DNA of 64,000 nucleotides from Crossiella cryophila (GCF_014204915.1 NZ_JACHMH010000001.1:1-64000); one strand, 5' to 3'. Numbered from the stretch's first letter, positions 9,763 to 18,272 are shown. Made by a program: numbers and translations. Notes: generated by a model not told the origin, from the letters alone.

Positions 9763-10637
9763 TGGCGAGTGTGCCCAGGGACCGGTTCGTGCCGGCGGGC
9801 GACGAGCAGTCCGACTCGATCTGCCGGATGCCCGGCCACGAGCTGACCCGGTTGCTCAACGCTGCCAAGGCAAAGCCCGGTCACCGCGTCCTGGTGACCG
9901 GGCCCGGCCTGGGTTACACCGCCGCGCTGGTGTGCGAGCGGTACGGGAGTGAGCACGTCACCGTCACGGGTGCGGATGCCAAGGCGGTGCGCCGGGTGCG
10001 GGATCGGCTGGCCAGGGTTGGTCACCGGCCGTCGAGTCGGATCAGCCCGCCCTACCAGCGGATCATCGTGGCGGCACCGTTGCGCGGGCTGCGGATTCCG
10101 GTGGAGTTGCTCGCGCGGTGCGAGCCGGGGGGCAAGATCCTCGCGGTGTCCGGCACCGGGATCGCGGTGCTCGTCACCGTCACCGACGCGGAGCACGGGA
10201 CCGGGCGTTTCCCATGGCCGGTCTACCTGCAGCCCGCGTTCAACGCCGCGGACGAGACGCCGGAGCCGATGCACCCGGAGCGGCGCACCGCGGTGCGCGC
10301 GACCGAGTGCGACCACGGCGCGTCCGCCGGATTCCGGCTGCACGTCGCGCTCACCCTGGGCGAGATCGGGTATCGGACCTGGGGGTGGAGCGGGGGTGTG
10401 AGTTACAGCGGCTTCCGGTGGGCGGACGGGTCGTGGGCGAATGTGAACACCGGCGGGGACGGTGGGTGGACCGTGGTCGAGGGCGGGCCTCGGCGGTTGT
10501 GGAGCGAGGTCGAGGCGGAGTACGCGCGGTGGCAGGGGTTGGGTAGGCCGGATATCGGGCGGTATCGGCTGGTGATCGCCGGGGGGCGGCAGGTTGTTCG
10601 GCTGGACGCGGAGCACTGGTGGGAGCTGCCGGGCTGA
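9762..10637 (+). CDS. Protein-L-isoaspartate methyltransferase-like protein, probably degenerate
   Basis: 291 residues. The N-terminus (PRDRFVP) and the order of blocks resemble the PCMT family: a glycine loop in the form VLVTGPGLGYTAALV, a YQRIIVAA strand and a PGGKILA turn. The classical loop is V-L-E-I-G-T-G-x-G-Y, so the acidic residue is replaced here and the loop is altered. SAM binding is therefore uncertain. The C-terminal third is Trp/Gly-rich and unlike standard PCMT. It overlaps the upstream metallopeptidase stop by 1 base (GTG start). Repair of isoaspartate is the family role; a role in peptide modification or a non-catalytic role is equally possible. Confidence 0.75.
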   Translation: MASVPRDRFVPAGDEQSDSICRMPGHELTRLLNAAKAKPGHRVLVTGPGLGYTAALVCERYGSEHVTVTGADAKAVRRVRDRLARVGHRPSSRISPPYQRIIVAAPLRGLRIPVELLARCEPGGKILAVSGTGIAVLVTVTDAEHGTGRFPWPVYLQPAFNAADETPEPMHPERRTAVRATECDHGASAGFRLHVALTLGEIGYRTWGWSGGVSYSGFRWADGSWANVNTGGDGGWTVVEGGPRRLWSEVEAEYARWQGLGRPDIGRYRLVIAGGRQVVRLDAEHWWELPG

Positions 10638-10639
10638 CC

Positions 10640-11383
10640 TCAGTCCCACCCCAGCGTGCGGGCCAGGTCGGCCAGCATTCGCTGGACCTGGGCGGTCACC
10701 CTGGCCGGGTTGCCGGGGGCGACCGTTGTCCAGGAGGCGCCGTCGTAGGTGCCGCGTTGTTCCAGCAGGTAGCGGCCGCGGTCGGTGTCCAGGAAGCTGA
10801 CCGTGTGGGCGGCCACGTGTCTGCGGCCCGTGCGGTCGCGCATGGCGGCGCCGAACTGGCCGCCGCCGGTGATGCCGGTGAGCATGTGGCCGAGTGCCTC
10901 GGCGTCGGTGGCCCGGACCCGGCGCGCGCGCAGGGCGCTGGCCAGGTCCTCGGCTCCGGTGTAGGCGCGGCCGCAGGCCTCGTCGAAGACGCCGCTGGGC
11001 AGGCTGACCGAGCGGCCGGGGCCGCCGCGCAGGGTGGGGGCGACCGAGACGATCAGCCTGGGCAGCGCGGTGCCGAAGGCGGGGCGTAGCCGGATCAGGC
11101 CCGCGCTGCGGGTGGCCAGCAGGCCGGCGTCGCCGGAGGCCACCGCGACCGCCCAGATCTCGGGCTGGCGGGAGACCAGCACGGTGACCTCGCGCTGGGC
11201 GGTGGCCAGCAGGCGCAGGGCCGGGGCCAGGTCGTCCTCGTGCGGCATCGGCGGTCCGGGCCGTTCCGGGCCTGCCGGGATGGCCAGTGCGGCCGGGGGC
11301 ACGCCCAGCCCCAGCCGCTGCCAGCTCTGGGTGAACTGGCGCGGGTCGAGTCTCAGTTCGGCGCGGCGGGTTCCCGCGGTCAC
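10640..11383 (-). CDS. EspG family ESX secretion-associated protein
   Basis: 247 residues resembling actinobacterial EspG, the cytosolic chaperone that binds PE/PPE-type or other ESX substrates. Supporting blocks are an N-terminal beta strand region, a central PSGVFDEACGRAYTG segment, and a C-terminal GQFGAAMRDRTGRRHVAAH block followed by a strand containing FLDTDRGRYLLE. No ESX machinery or WXG100 gene lies nearby, so it is an orphan in this window. It converges on the PCMT-like gene with a 2-bp gap. The client protein cannot be deduced. Confidence 0.8.
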   Translation of the reverse strand: MTAGTRRAELRLDPRQFTQSWQRLGLGVPPAALAIPAGPERPGPPMPHEDDLAPALRLLATAQREVTVLVSRQPEIWAVAVASGDAGLLATRSAGLIRLRPAFGTALPRLIVSVAPTLRGGPGRSVSLPSGVFDEACGRAYTGAEDLASALRARRVRATDAEALGHMLTGITGGGQFGAAMRDRTGRRHVAAHTVSFLDTDRGRYLLEQRGTYDGASWTTVAPGNPARVTAQVQRMLADLARTLGWD

Positions 11384-11527
11384 GGCAACGTCCCCATGGG
11401 CTGCCCCTCTCCGCTGTTGCGACGGTGCGGGGATGGGACGGAAAACGGGACTCCCAGGTTCCCTAAGAACTCACCTGACCTGTCAGACGATCGACCCGAA
11501 GGTGCACGGGAGCTGCCCGGCAAGGCA

Positions 11528-11556
11528 TTGACAATCTCCGGCGAGTGGTTGCCGAT
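11528..11556 (+). promoter_or_regulatory. Possible promoter of the secreted phospholipase gene
   Basis: A consensus -35, TTGACA (11528-11533), lies about 80 bp before the GTG start. The -10 partner is weak (GCCGAT at 11551-11556, spacing 17). Nothing else recognisable lies in the 230-bp gap between the EspG-like and phospholipase genes. Confidence 0.35.
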
Positions 11557-11613
11557 CATGAAGCGCTGGGACTGTTGGTGTGGTCAGCGCAGCACAACGG
11601 GAGGGGAATTCCA

Positions 11614-12597
11614 GTGCGATCAGCGGGAAGCCGGACGCGGTGGGCACGGGTGGCGGCAGCGGTCCTGGCCGTGGTGTCGGGTGTGGTGGGGACGGGTTTG
11701 CTGGCGGCATCGCCGGCGGCGGCCGCGGCGCAGCGGCCGGTGTACGCCATCGCGCACCAGGTGAACACCCTCAGCGGGGTGAGCGCGGCGCTGGACCACG
11801 GCGCGAACGCGATCGAGATCGACGCCTGCGCCTGGTGGAACCCGAACGAGTGGCGGGCCTGGCACGACTGCAGCACTGCCGGGAACAACCGGTACGGGCC
11901 CAGCATGGACAGCATGATCACCCGGATCCTGGAGGAGGCCGGCCGGGGTCGCAAGCTCGCGCTGGTGTGGCTGGACCTCAAGGATCCCAACTACTGCGGT
12001 GAGCAGCCCAACCGCGGCTGCAGCGTGGCCGGGTTGCGGGACATGGCGCAACGACTGACCAGGGCGGGCATCCCGGTGCTCTGGGGCTTCCTCGAATACC
12101 ACCCCAGCGATCCGGACGTGGGCGGCCGCGGCTGGCAGAGCCTGCAGGGGCGGCTCAGCACGCTGGAGGGGATCACCACCACCGGCTCGCTGGACAAGGT
12201 CCGCGGCATCTACGCCAAGCACGGCTCCGGGCTGCCCAACGGCCGCCGGGTGCTGGACTACGGCGACACCGACATCCGCAACGGGTTCGGCAACTGCACC
12301 GAGGCGAGCTGGAACACCTGCGCCGAACTGAAGAAGGCGGCCGGTGACCGGGACGCCGGCCGGTTCGCGGCCACGTTCTCCTGGACCACGACCTACCACG
12401 ACAACTGGTACGTCGACCGGCTGCTGGGCGTGGCGGGCGTGAACGGGATCATCGCCGGGTACGGCGCCCAGACCGGGGCCAAGGACTACGACAACTCCTG
12501 GCAGTGCGGCAACGCCGTCCGGCAGGTCCGCGACTGGGTGGCCGGGCACAGCGGCTCGCACCGGATGGCCAACGCGGGCGACCGGCTCTTCTACTAG
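11614..12597 (+). CDS. Secreted phospholipase D / sphingomyelinase D-like enzyme
   Basis: 327 residues with a Sec signal peptide (Arg-rich n-region, Ala/Val core, ASPAAAAA cleavage region near residue 38). The mature protein has the GDPD-fold active-site pattern of SMase D-type phospholipases: His48 (AIAHQ), Glu68 and Asp70 (AIEIDA), and His84 (RAWHD). These correspond to the catalytic His pair and the Mg-binding acids of spider and corynebacterial enzymes. Such enzymes cleave the choline head group of sphingomyelin or lysophosphatidylcholine; the substrate here is unknown. The start is GTG 11614, with a GGGAGGGG Shine-Dalgarno 7 nt upstream. A longer in-frame start at 11545 would bury the signal peptide. 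Confidence 0.85.
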   Translation: MRSAGSRTRWARVAAAVLAVVSGVVGTGLLAASPAAAAAQRPVYAIAHQVNTLSGVSAALDHGANAIEIDACAWWNPNEWRAWHDCSTAGNNRYGPSMDSMITRILEEAGRGRKLALVWLDLKDPNYCGEQPNRGCSVAGLRDMAQRLTRAGIPVLWGFLEYHPSDPDVGGRGWQSLQGRLSTLEGITTTGSLDKVRGIYAKHGSGLPNGRRVLDYGDTDIRNGFGNCTEASWNTCAELKKAAGDRDAGRFAATFSWTTTYHDNWYVDRLLGVAGVNGIIAGYGAQTGAKDYDNSWQCGNAVRQVRDWVAGHSGSHRMANAGDRLFY

Positions 12598-12606
12598 CCA
12601 GGCAGG

Positions 12607-13080
12607 CTAGGACTGGCTCACCGGCTGGACTTTGGCCCGGCGCGGCATCGGCAGCCGGACCCGGAGCAGGAAGCCGTAAAGCGCGCCGGCTACGCAGGCC
12701 AGCGCGAGCAGCACCGAGCTGAGCCTGCCCTCCAGGCCGGGCCCGGTGGGCGCGGCACCCGCCGGCAGCACGACCAGGTCACCGGCGGCCACCGGCACGG
12801 GCAGCGCGACCTTGAGCGTCTCGCCCTGGCGGTGGCCGCAGCCGTCCAGCTTGGCCTGCCGCTTCTGGCCCTCGACCTCGATCTCCACCACGTCCCTGGC
12901 GGCCTGGCCGGTGCACGGGGTCGAGGTGACCACCACCGCGCTGACCTCGCGGGTCTGCAGCTGGGTGGGGCTGCCCGCGAGCACCGGGCGCAGCCACACG
13001 ACCAGCGCGGTGCCGAGACCGACCAGCCCGACCGCGAGCAGGATCAGTCCCCAGCGCACGGGAGCGGGTCGGGGAGCCAC
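12607..13080 (-). CDS. Membrane protein of unknown function, two TM segments
   Basis: 157 residues from the chosen GTG at 13080. TM helices lie at about 10-32 and about 125-145 and flank an extracytoplasmic domain with two Cys (TPCTGQA and LDGCGHRQG) that could form a disulfide. The motifs RDVVEIEVEGQKR and AGDLVVLPAGAAP suggest a small beta domain. I do not recognise the family. The frame stays open upstream to 13194, but that would overlap the DUF5666 gene. With GTG 13080 there is a 46-bp gap, and the start remains uncertain. It converges on the phospholipase gene. Confidence 0.65.
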   Translation of the reverse strand: MAPRPAPVRWGLILLAVGLVGLGTALVVWLRPVLAGSPTQLQTREVSAVVVTSTPCTGQAARDVVEIEVEGQKRQAKLDGCGHRQGETLKVALPVPVAAGDLVVLPAGAAPTGPGLEGRLSSVLLALACVAGALYGFLLRVRLPMPRRAKVQPVSQS

Positions 13081-13126
13081 TCTGTCGATGGTGGCAGACG
13101 GCTCCCCGGCCCGGTCAACCGGAGCG

Positions 13127-13816
13127 CTACCGCTTGGCCGGGACCTGGACCAGCCGCTCGGCCTTGAGCAGCGCGCCGCCGTCGGCCGCGTCACCGCGGA
13201 CCGAGACCAGATCGCCGACCTTGGGCTTGTCCTGGATGGCGGACAGGTCCACCGGCACGGCCAGCCCCGACTGGCCGAGCACGGTGGCCCGGTCCCCGTC
13301 CAGCCTGGTCACGGTGCCGGTGACGTGCGCCTTCGGCGCGCTGACCCGCAGCGCCTTGTTCTCCTTGGTCACCCGGACCGCGACCCGGTCACCCGCCTGC
13401 AGACCGGTGAGCGCGTCCTGGCCGTTGCCGCGCACCCTGGTGCGGGCGTCGGTGTCCACGGTGACCTCGCCGCCGCCGTCCCTGGTCACGGTGAGCTTGC
13501 CCGGCGTCACCGACTTCACCGTGCCGAGCAGCAGCGTGGTGTCGGCCGGCACCCGGCGGTGCTTGTTCTCCTTGGGGCCGCGGGCCTGCCGGTCCTGCGC
13601 GGCCACCTGGAGCACCTCGGGCTCGGCGGCCAGCGCGATCTCGCCCCTCGGCTCGGCCGACCCGGTCAGTCCGCCGAGCAGCACGGCCCCGACCGCGGCG
13701 CCGGCCACGCCGATCACCGCGACCAGGCCGAGTGCCCTGAGCCCTCGCCTGCGCGGCGGGGCGGACTCGACGGGTGGCTGTTCCGGGACGGGCACGATCA
13801 ACGGCTCCTCGTTCAC
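13127..13816 (-). CDS. DUF5666 domain-containing membrane-anchored protein
   Basis: 229 residues: a short Pro-rich cytoplasmic tail, one TM helix (about 29-50) and an extracytoplasmic region. That region has repeated small beta modules with the pattern GTVxSVTPGKLTVT...VDTDARTRV...LQAGDRVAVRV, characteristic of DUF5666. The function is unknown; the modules resemble OB-like or carbohydrate/metal-binding folds. It is divergent from the two-component regulator and upstream of the small membrane protein, possibly co-transcribed with it. Confidence 0.8.
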   Translation of the reverse strand: MNEEPLIVPVPEQPPVESAPPRRRGLRALGLVAVIGVAGAAVGAVLLGGLTGSAEPRGEIALAAEPEVLQVAAQDRQARGPKENKHRRVPADTTLLLGTVKSVTPGKLTVTRDGGGEVTVDTDARTRVRGNGQDALTGLQAGDRVAVRVTKENKALRVSAPKAHVTGTVTRLDGDRATVLGQSGLAVPVDLSAIQDKPKVGDLVSVRGDAADGGALLKAERLVQVPAKR

Positions 13817-13941
13817 GGTTCCTCCACGACGGACTGGGTGGCTGGGTGGGGCAGCGGCGACACTCCTCGGCGAAGCTGAACCCGAGCTGAAACACCCCGT
13901 TTCGCACGAGTGCCTTCAGCCATGCTTCAGCCTGGTGGGCC

Positions 13942-13947
13942 CACAAT
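13942..13947 (+). promoter_or_regulatory. -10-like hexamer, leaderless start of response regulator
   Basis: CACAAT ends 7 nt before GTG 13955. The same hexamer and spacing precede the alkyltransferase-like gene at 39044. An imperfect direct repeat, CTTCAGCCATGCTTCAGCC, lies just upstream (from about 13914) and could be a regulator site. Confidence 0.4.
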
Positions 13948-13954
13948 GGGACCG

Positions 13955-14632
13955 GTGAGCACCGCTGCACGAGTTCTGCTCGTCGAGGACGCCGAGGCCA
14001 TCCGGGTCGCGGTGGCCTCCGCGCTGTCCGCCGCCGGCTACGCGGCGCAGGCCAGGCCGGATGGCCGGACCCTGGAGACCGATCTGGACTCCTTCCGCCC
14101 GGACCTGGTGATCCTGGACGTGATGCTGCCCGGCCGGGACGGGTTCGCCCTGCTGGAGGTGGTGCGCAGCCGGTGCGATTCGGCTGTGGTGCTGCTCACC
14201 GCGCGGGACGGCGTGCATGATCGGGTGCGCGGGCTGCGCGGTGGCGCGGACGACTACGTGGTCAAGCCGTTCGAGCTGGCCGAGCTGATCGCGCGGGTGG
14301 GTGCGGTGCTGCGGCGACTCAACCGGGTGCCTTCCACCACCCAGATCGCCGATCTGGTCATCGACGCGGACGGCGGAATCGTTTCCCGGGTCGGGGTGAG
14401 CATCGAGCTGACCGCGACCGAACTGCGGCTGCTGTCCTACCTGGCCGCCCAGCGCGGGCGGGTGGTGAGCAAGACCCAGATCCTCACCGCGGTGTGGGGT
14501 TATGAGGACTACGACGCGAACCTGGTCGAGGTGCACGTGAGCGCGTTGCGCCGCAAGCTGGAGGCGCACGGGCCCCGGCTGCTGCACACCGTGCGCGGGC
14601 TGGGCTACGTGCTGCGCGCGAACGAGCCGTGA
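13955..14632 (+). CDS. OmpR-family response regulator
   Basis: 225 residues. The receiver domain has the acidic pair VEDAE, phospho-acceptor Asp55 (VILDVMLPGRDG), Thr (LLTAR) and Lys (VKPFELAEL), followed by a winged-helix DNA-binding domain (ELTATELRLLSYLA ... VHVSALRRKLE ... TVRGLGYVL). It overlaps the histidine kinase gene by 4 bp, so the two form a cognate pair. GTG 13955 is chosen because a CACAAT hexamer lies 7 nt upstream, as in a leaderless mRNA. ATG 13946 would add three residues. Confidence 0.93.
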   Translation: MSTAARVLLVEDAEAIRVAVASALSAAGYAAQARPDGRTLETDLDSFRPDLVILDVMLPGRDGFALLEVVRSRCDSAVVLLTARDGVHDRVRGLRGGADDYVVKPFELAELIARVGAVLRRLNRVPSTTQIADLVIDADGGIVSRVGVSIELTATELRLLSYLAAQRGRVVSKTQILTAVWGYEDYDANLVEVHVSALRRKLEAHGPRLLHTVRGLGYVLRANEP

Positions 14633-15972
14633 GCACGCCCGACGGCGTGCCGCCGCCATTGCGCACCGGATCACTGCGCCTGCGGGTGTCCTGGGCCTCC
14701 TTCGGCGTGTTCGCGCTGGCCGTGATCGCCTTCATCGTGCTGGTGGACTGGCGCTTCGGCGTGCAGTCGGCCAGGGAGCTGAAGGACAGGGTGCAGGCCC
14801 GCGGGGACCTGGTGGTCAGCGCGGCCAGGGACAGCAGGGACAACCACTACCTGGCGAACAAGGCCACCGGCAACGGCATCCGCGGCACCATCGTGCTGCC
14901 CAACGGCCAGGAGTTCACCGGCCCCGGCCAGGGCGAGCCGGTGGACCCGCTGCGGGTGGAACGCCAGCTCTCCGGCAAGCGCAACCTGATCCTGGTCGCC
15001 GACCGCACCGAGACCTCCGCCGCCCAGCGCAGGCTGCGCCAGCTGCTCGCCCTGCTCGGCGTGGGCACCCTCGGCGCCGCGGCGCTGGTGCAGGCACTGG
15101 TGATCCGGCTCTCGCTGCGCCCGCTGGACCGGATGACCAGCCTGGCCCGCTCCATCGCCGGCGGGCACCGCGGCGGCAGGCTGGCGCCGACCAAGAAGAA
15201 CACCGACATGGGCCGCACCGCGGCGGCCTTCGACGAGATGCTGGACGCGCTGGAAGGCGCCGAACGCCAGGCCAGGGAGTCCGAGGAACGGGTCCGCCGG
15301 TTCCTGGCCGACGCCGCGCACGAACTGCGCACCCCCCTCGCCGGGGTGCAGGCCGCGGCCGAGGCGGTGGTGCAGAGCAGTCCGGAGAGCAGCTTCGAGG
15401 ACCGGGAACGGCTCAACGTGCTGATGGCCCGCGAGGCCAGGCGAGCGGGCAGGCTGGTCGAGGACCTGCTGTCCATCGCCAGGATCGACGAGGGCCTGGA
15501 ACTGCGCTGGGAACCGGTGGACCTGCTCGCGCTGGCCCGCTCGGAGGCCGAACGGATCCGGCTGCTGGCCAACCACGTGCAGGTGGTGGTGGCCGGCACC
15601 GCGGTGACCGTCTCCGGCGACGCGGACCGGCTGGCCCAGGTGCTGGCCAACCTGCTCGGCAACGCCCGCCGCTACTCCGAACGCGGCGGCGTGGTGTCGG
15701 TGCACGTGGGCCAGTACGGACCGTGGGCCTTCGTGGAGGTGGCCGACGCCGGGCCGGGGGTGCCGATGGCCGACCGGCAGCGGATCTTCGACCGGCTGGT
15801 CCGGCTGGACGCCGCACGCGACCAGGGGTCGGGCGGGGCCGGGCTGGGGCTGGCGATCGCGCAGGGGATCGCGCGGGCACACGGCGGGAACCTGGAGTGC
15901 GTTGAGCCGCCGCCGGGTCAGCCGGGGGCGTTGTTCCGGCTGACGTTGCCGATCCGCCCGCCCACCGGCTGA
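14629..15972 (+). CDS. Sensor histidine kinase, HAMP-HisKA-HATPase
   Basis: 447 residues. A TM helix (about 23-45) precedes a short extracytoplasmic sensor domain of about 90 residues and a second TM helix (about 140-165). The HAMP linker is followed by a HisKA domain with His231 (DAAHELRTPL). The HATPase_c domain contains N (LANLLGNARRY), G1 (ADAGPGVP) and G2 (GGAGLGLAI) boxes. Architecture and length are normal. It is translationally coupled to the upstream OmpR regulator by a GTGA overlap. The signal sensed is not evident. The divergent DUF5666 and downstream channel genes could be targets, but that is only proximity. Confidence 0.93.
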   Translation: MSTPDGVPPPLRTGSLRLRVSWASFGVFALAVIAFIVLVDWRFGVQSARELKDRVQARGDLVVSAARDSRDNHYLANKATGNGIRGTIVLPNGQEFTGPGQGEPVDPLRVERQLSGKRNLILVADRTETSAAQRRLRQLLALLGVGTLGAAALVQALVIRLSLRPLDRMTSLARSIAGGHRGGRLAPTKKNTDMGRTAAAFDEMLDALEGAERQARESEERVRRFLADAAHELRTPLAGVQAAAEAVVQSSPESSFEDRERLNVLMAREARRAGRLVEDLLSIARIDEGLELRWEPVDLLALARSEAERIRLLANHVQVVVAGTAVTVSGDADRLAQVLANLLGNARRYSERGGVVSVHVGQYGPWAFVEVADAGPGVPMADRQRIFDRLVRLDAARDQGSGGAGLGLAIAQGIARAHGGNLECVEPPPGQPGALFRLTLPIRPPTG

Positions 15973-15982
15973 CCCTGCTGGC

Positions 15983-17050
15983 TCACTCCCCCTCGGGCGG
16001 GGTCACCTTCTTGACGTAGAGCAGCCGGTCCCCGGCCTCGATCGCGTCCGCCTCGGCCGCGTCCACCCGGTAGAGCTGACCGCCGCGGACCACGCCCAGC
16101 ACGATGTCGGAGATGTGCCGGGGCGAGCCGCCGATCTCGTTCGGCTCCACATCGCGTTCGGCGATGGCCAGGCCGGCGTCCGGGGTCAGCAGGTCCTCGA
16201 ACATCTCCACGATGGACGGGGTGGTGGTGGCCATGCCGAGCAGGCGACCGGCGGTCTCACTGGAGACCACCACCGAGTCGGCGCCGGACTGGCGGAGCAG
16301 GTGCACGTTCTCCGCCTCCCGGACGGAGGCGACGATCTGGGCCGTGGGGGCCAGTTCGCGGGCGGTCAGGGTGACCAGTACCGCGGTGTCGTCGCGGTTG
16401 GTGGCGACCACGACCGCCTTGGCCTGCGGCACCCCGGCGATGCGCAGCACGTCGGAGCGGGTGCCGGAGCCGTGCACGGTGACCAGCTTCTGCTGGGTGG
16501 CGGCTTCCAGGGACTCGTGGTCGGTGTCGACCACGACGATGTTGCCGGGGTCGACGCCGTCGCCGAGCAGGGCGCTGACCGACGAGCGGCCCTTCGTGCC
16601 GTAGCCGATGACGACCACGTGGTCACGCACGTTGGCCCTCCACTTCTGGATCTTGAAAGCCTGCCGGGAACGTTCGGTGAGGACTTCGAGGGTGGTACCG
16701 ACCAGCACGATCAGGAAGAGCACCCGGAGTGGGGTGATCACCAGGATGTTGGTCAGCCTGGCCGTTGGCGAGATCGGGGTGATGTCGCCGTAGCCGGTGG
16801 TGGACAGGGACACCGTGGCGTAGTAGATCGAGTCGAGCAGGGTCAGCCCGTTCTCGTCCACATCCCGGTAGCCCTCGCGGTCCAGGTACACGATGACCAC
16901 CGTGACGGCCAGCGCGATCGACGCGCCGATCACCCTGGTGACGATCGAGCGGACCGGGCCCCGGCCACCCTCGGGGATCTTGATGACCCCCACCAGGTCG
17001 TGGTCGGGACGGTCGGTCAGCTGGCTCACCGACCACCTACGCCGGATCAT
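15983..17050 (-). CDS. Two-TM potassium channel with TrkA-N/TrkA-C domains
   Basis: 355 residues. TM1 (about 36-56), a pore loop with the selectivity filter TTGYGD (84-89) and TM2 (about 99-120) precede a Rossmann TrkA-N/RCK domain (VVVIGYGTKGRSS, NAD/ligand loop) and a TrkA-C-like domain. It is expected to form a tetrameric ligand-gated K+ channel. This matches the cation transporter found between nudC and adnB in mycobacteria (recalled as Rv3200c), where it also sits next to the end-resection genes. The start overlaps the stop of the M20-like gene by 4 bp. Confidence 0.93.
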   Translation of the reverse strand: MIRRRWSVSQLTDRPDHDLVGVIKIPEGGRGPVRSIVTRVIGASIALAVTVVIVYLDREGYRDVDENGLTLLDSIYYATVSLSTTGYGDITPISPTARLTNILVITPLRVLFLIVLVGTTLEVLTERSRQAFKIQKWRANVRDHVVVIGYGTKGRSSVSALLGDGVDPGNIVVVDTDHESLEAATQQKLVTVHGSGTRSDVLRIAGVPQAKAVVVATNRDDTAVLVTLTARELAPTAQIVASVREAENVHLLRQSGADSVVVSSETAGRLLGMATTTPSIVEMFEDLLTPDAGLAIAERDVEPNEIGGSPRHISDIVLGVVRGGQLYRVDAAEADAIEAGDRLLYVKKVTPPEGE

Positions 17051-17838
17051 GCCGCACTCCCCCGATCGGTCAGGCCGGACGCACGGGCGCCGGCGGTCCG
17101 CACCAGTGTGGCGAGTGCCTCCGCGTACCCGTGCAGCGAGGGCAGCTCAACGCGCTCGTCGGCGCCCGGCCCCGGCGCCGCGGACAGCGGCGGCGGGCCG
17201 GCCAGCTCCCGGATGTCCAGCGCGGTGCGCAGCAGCGGCACGGCACGCACGCGCACGTCCTCGGCCGCGCAGCACAGCAGCAGATCGCCGGTCAGCTCGG
17301 CCGGATGCTCGCCGAGCAGCTCGTACAGGCTCCCCGCCGAGGGCACGCCGGCGCCGTCGGCGAGCAGCCGCAGGCTCGCCATCGGGGCTCGCCCGCCGGT
17401 GGCGGCCAGGTGCGCGCGCACGCCGAGGCGCAGCGCGGCGATCCGGCCACGGCCGCCGCGCACGCCCAGTCCGTACAGGCTGCCCGCGCGCACGGTGGGC
17501 TCGAACGGCGGGAACCGCCAGTCGGCCAGCGCGGCAGGCGGCGGCACGTCGTGGTGGGCGTAGAGCAGCAGGGTCGGCGCGCCGGGATCACCCGGCCACT
17601 CGGCGTACACCGAGGGCACGCCGTGCAGGTCCCAGCGGCGGATCCGCGGCCAGCCGTCGCGGTCAAGGCCGCGGGCCAGTGCGTCGGCTGAGCGGGTCAG
17701 GTCGGCCCGGTGTGCGGGATCGGCGCTGATCGCGGGGATGGTGGTCCACTCACGCAGGTCCGCCAGGTAGGTCTCGGCCAGGGCCGCTACCGCCTGTGCT
17801 TCGGCGGAACCCGCGCCCGGATGGTGCTCGTCGGTCAC
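17047..17838 (-). CDS. M20 peptidase-like protein, catalytically degenerate and short
   Basis: About 264 residues against roughly 400-450 for active M20 peptidases. The landmarks align, but key residues are changed. The first metal site reads YAHHDVPPP (93-101, still His and Asp). The second block is LYGLGVRGGRGR in place of the usual G-R-G-x-x-D-D-K-G, so the bridging Asp is lost. The catalytic Glu-Glu block (I-E-G-E-E-E) is replaced by LADGAGVPS at about 159-167. The lid/dimerisation domain appears missing. It is coupled by a 4-bp overlap to the K+ channel, suggesting a retained non-enzymatic role or slow decay. The start at GTG 17838 is a choice; 17883 is also open but would crowd the divergent promoter. 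Confidence 0.7.
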   Translation of the reverse strand: MTDEHHPGAGSAEAQAVAALAETYLADLREWTTIPAISADPAHRADLTRSADALARGLDRDGWPRIRRWDLHGVPSVYAEWPGDPGAPTLLLYAHHDVPPPAALADWRFPPFEPTVRAGSLYGLGVRGGRGRIAALRLGVRAHLAATGGRAPMASLRLLADGAGVPSAGSLYELLGEHPAELTGDLLLCCAAEDVRVRAVPLLRTALDIRELAGPPPLSAAPGPGADERVELPSLHGYAEALATLVRTAGARASGLTDRGSAA

Positions 17839-17887
17839 GGCGAAGCAGGCTATGGCATCGGCCGGACCGCGCGCCGCCGACACGACC

Positions 17888-17893
17888 TATGCT
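17888..17893 (+). promoter_or_regulatory. -10 element, leaderless start of DoxX gene
   Basis: TATGCT, 7 nt before ATG 17901. It lies in the short divergent region between the M20-like and DoxX genes. Confidence 0.45.
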
Positions 17894-17900
17894 CACCGTC

Positions 17901-18272
17901 ATGAAGCGTGCCAAGGCCGCGGTCGTGCTGGCCGGGTTCCTCAGCGGGATGGGTGTGCTGCACTTCGTGCACCCGAAGCCCTTCGACGAACTGGTGCCCA
18001 AGGCCCTGCCCGGCGGGCCGCGGACCTGGACCTACCTCTCCGGGGTGGCCGAGCTGGCGGTGGGCGCCGCGGTGGCCGTGCCCAGGACCAGGAAGCTGGG
18101 CGCGCTGGCCGCCGCGGCGCTGTTCATCGCGGTGTTCCCGGCCAACGTGAAGATGGCCTGGGACTGGCGGGACAAGCCACTCAAGCAGAAGCTGATCGCC
18201 TTCGGCAGGCTGCCGCTGCAGATCCCGCTGGTGCTGTGGGCGCTACGGGTGCGCCGCAACGCCGGTCAGTAG
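17901..18272 (+). CDS. DoxX family membrane protein
   Basis: 123 residues with four predicted hydrophobic segments (AVVLAGFLSGMGVLHFV, a central SGVAELAVGAAVAV, LGALAAAALFIAVFPAN, and PLQIPLVLWALRV). The GVLHF and ANVKMAWDW motifs fit DoxX-like proteins. In mycobacteria, DoxX works with SodA and SseA in a membrane oxidoreductase complex, but neither partner is near here. ATG 17901 is preferred because a TATGCT hexamer lies 7 nt upstream. ATG 17889 (four residues longer) sits within that hexamer. Confidence 0.82.
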   Translation: MKRAKAAVVLAGFLSGMGVLHFVHPKPFDELVPKALPGGPRTWTYLSGVAELAVGAAVAVPRTRKLGALAAAALFIAVFPANVKMAWDWRDKPLKQKLIAFGRLPLQIPLVLWALRVRRNAGQ

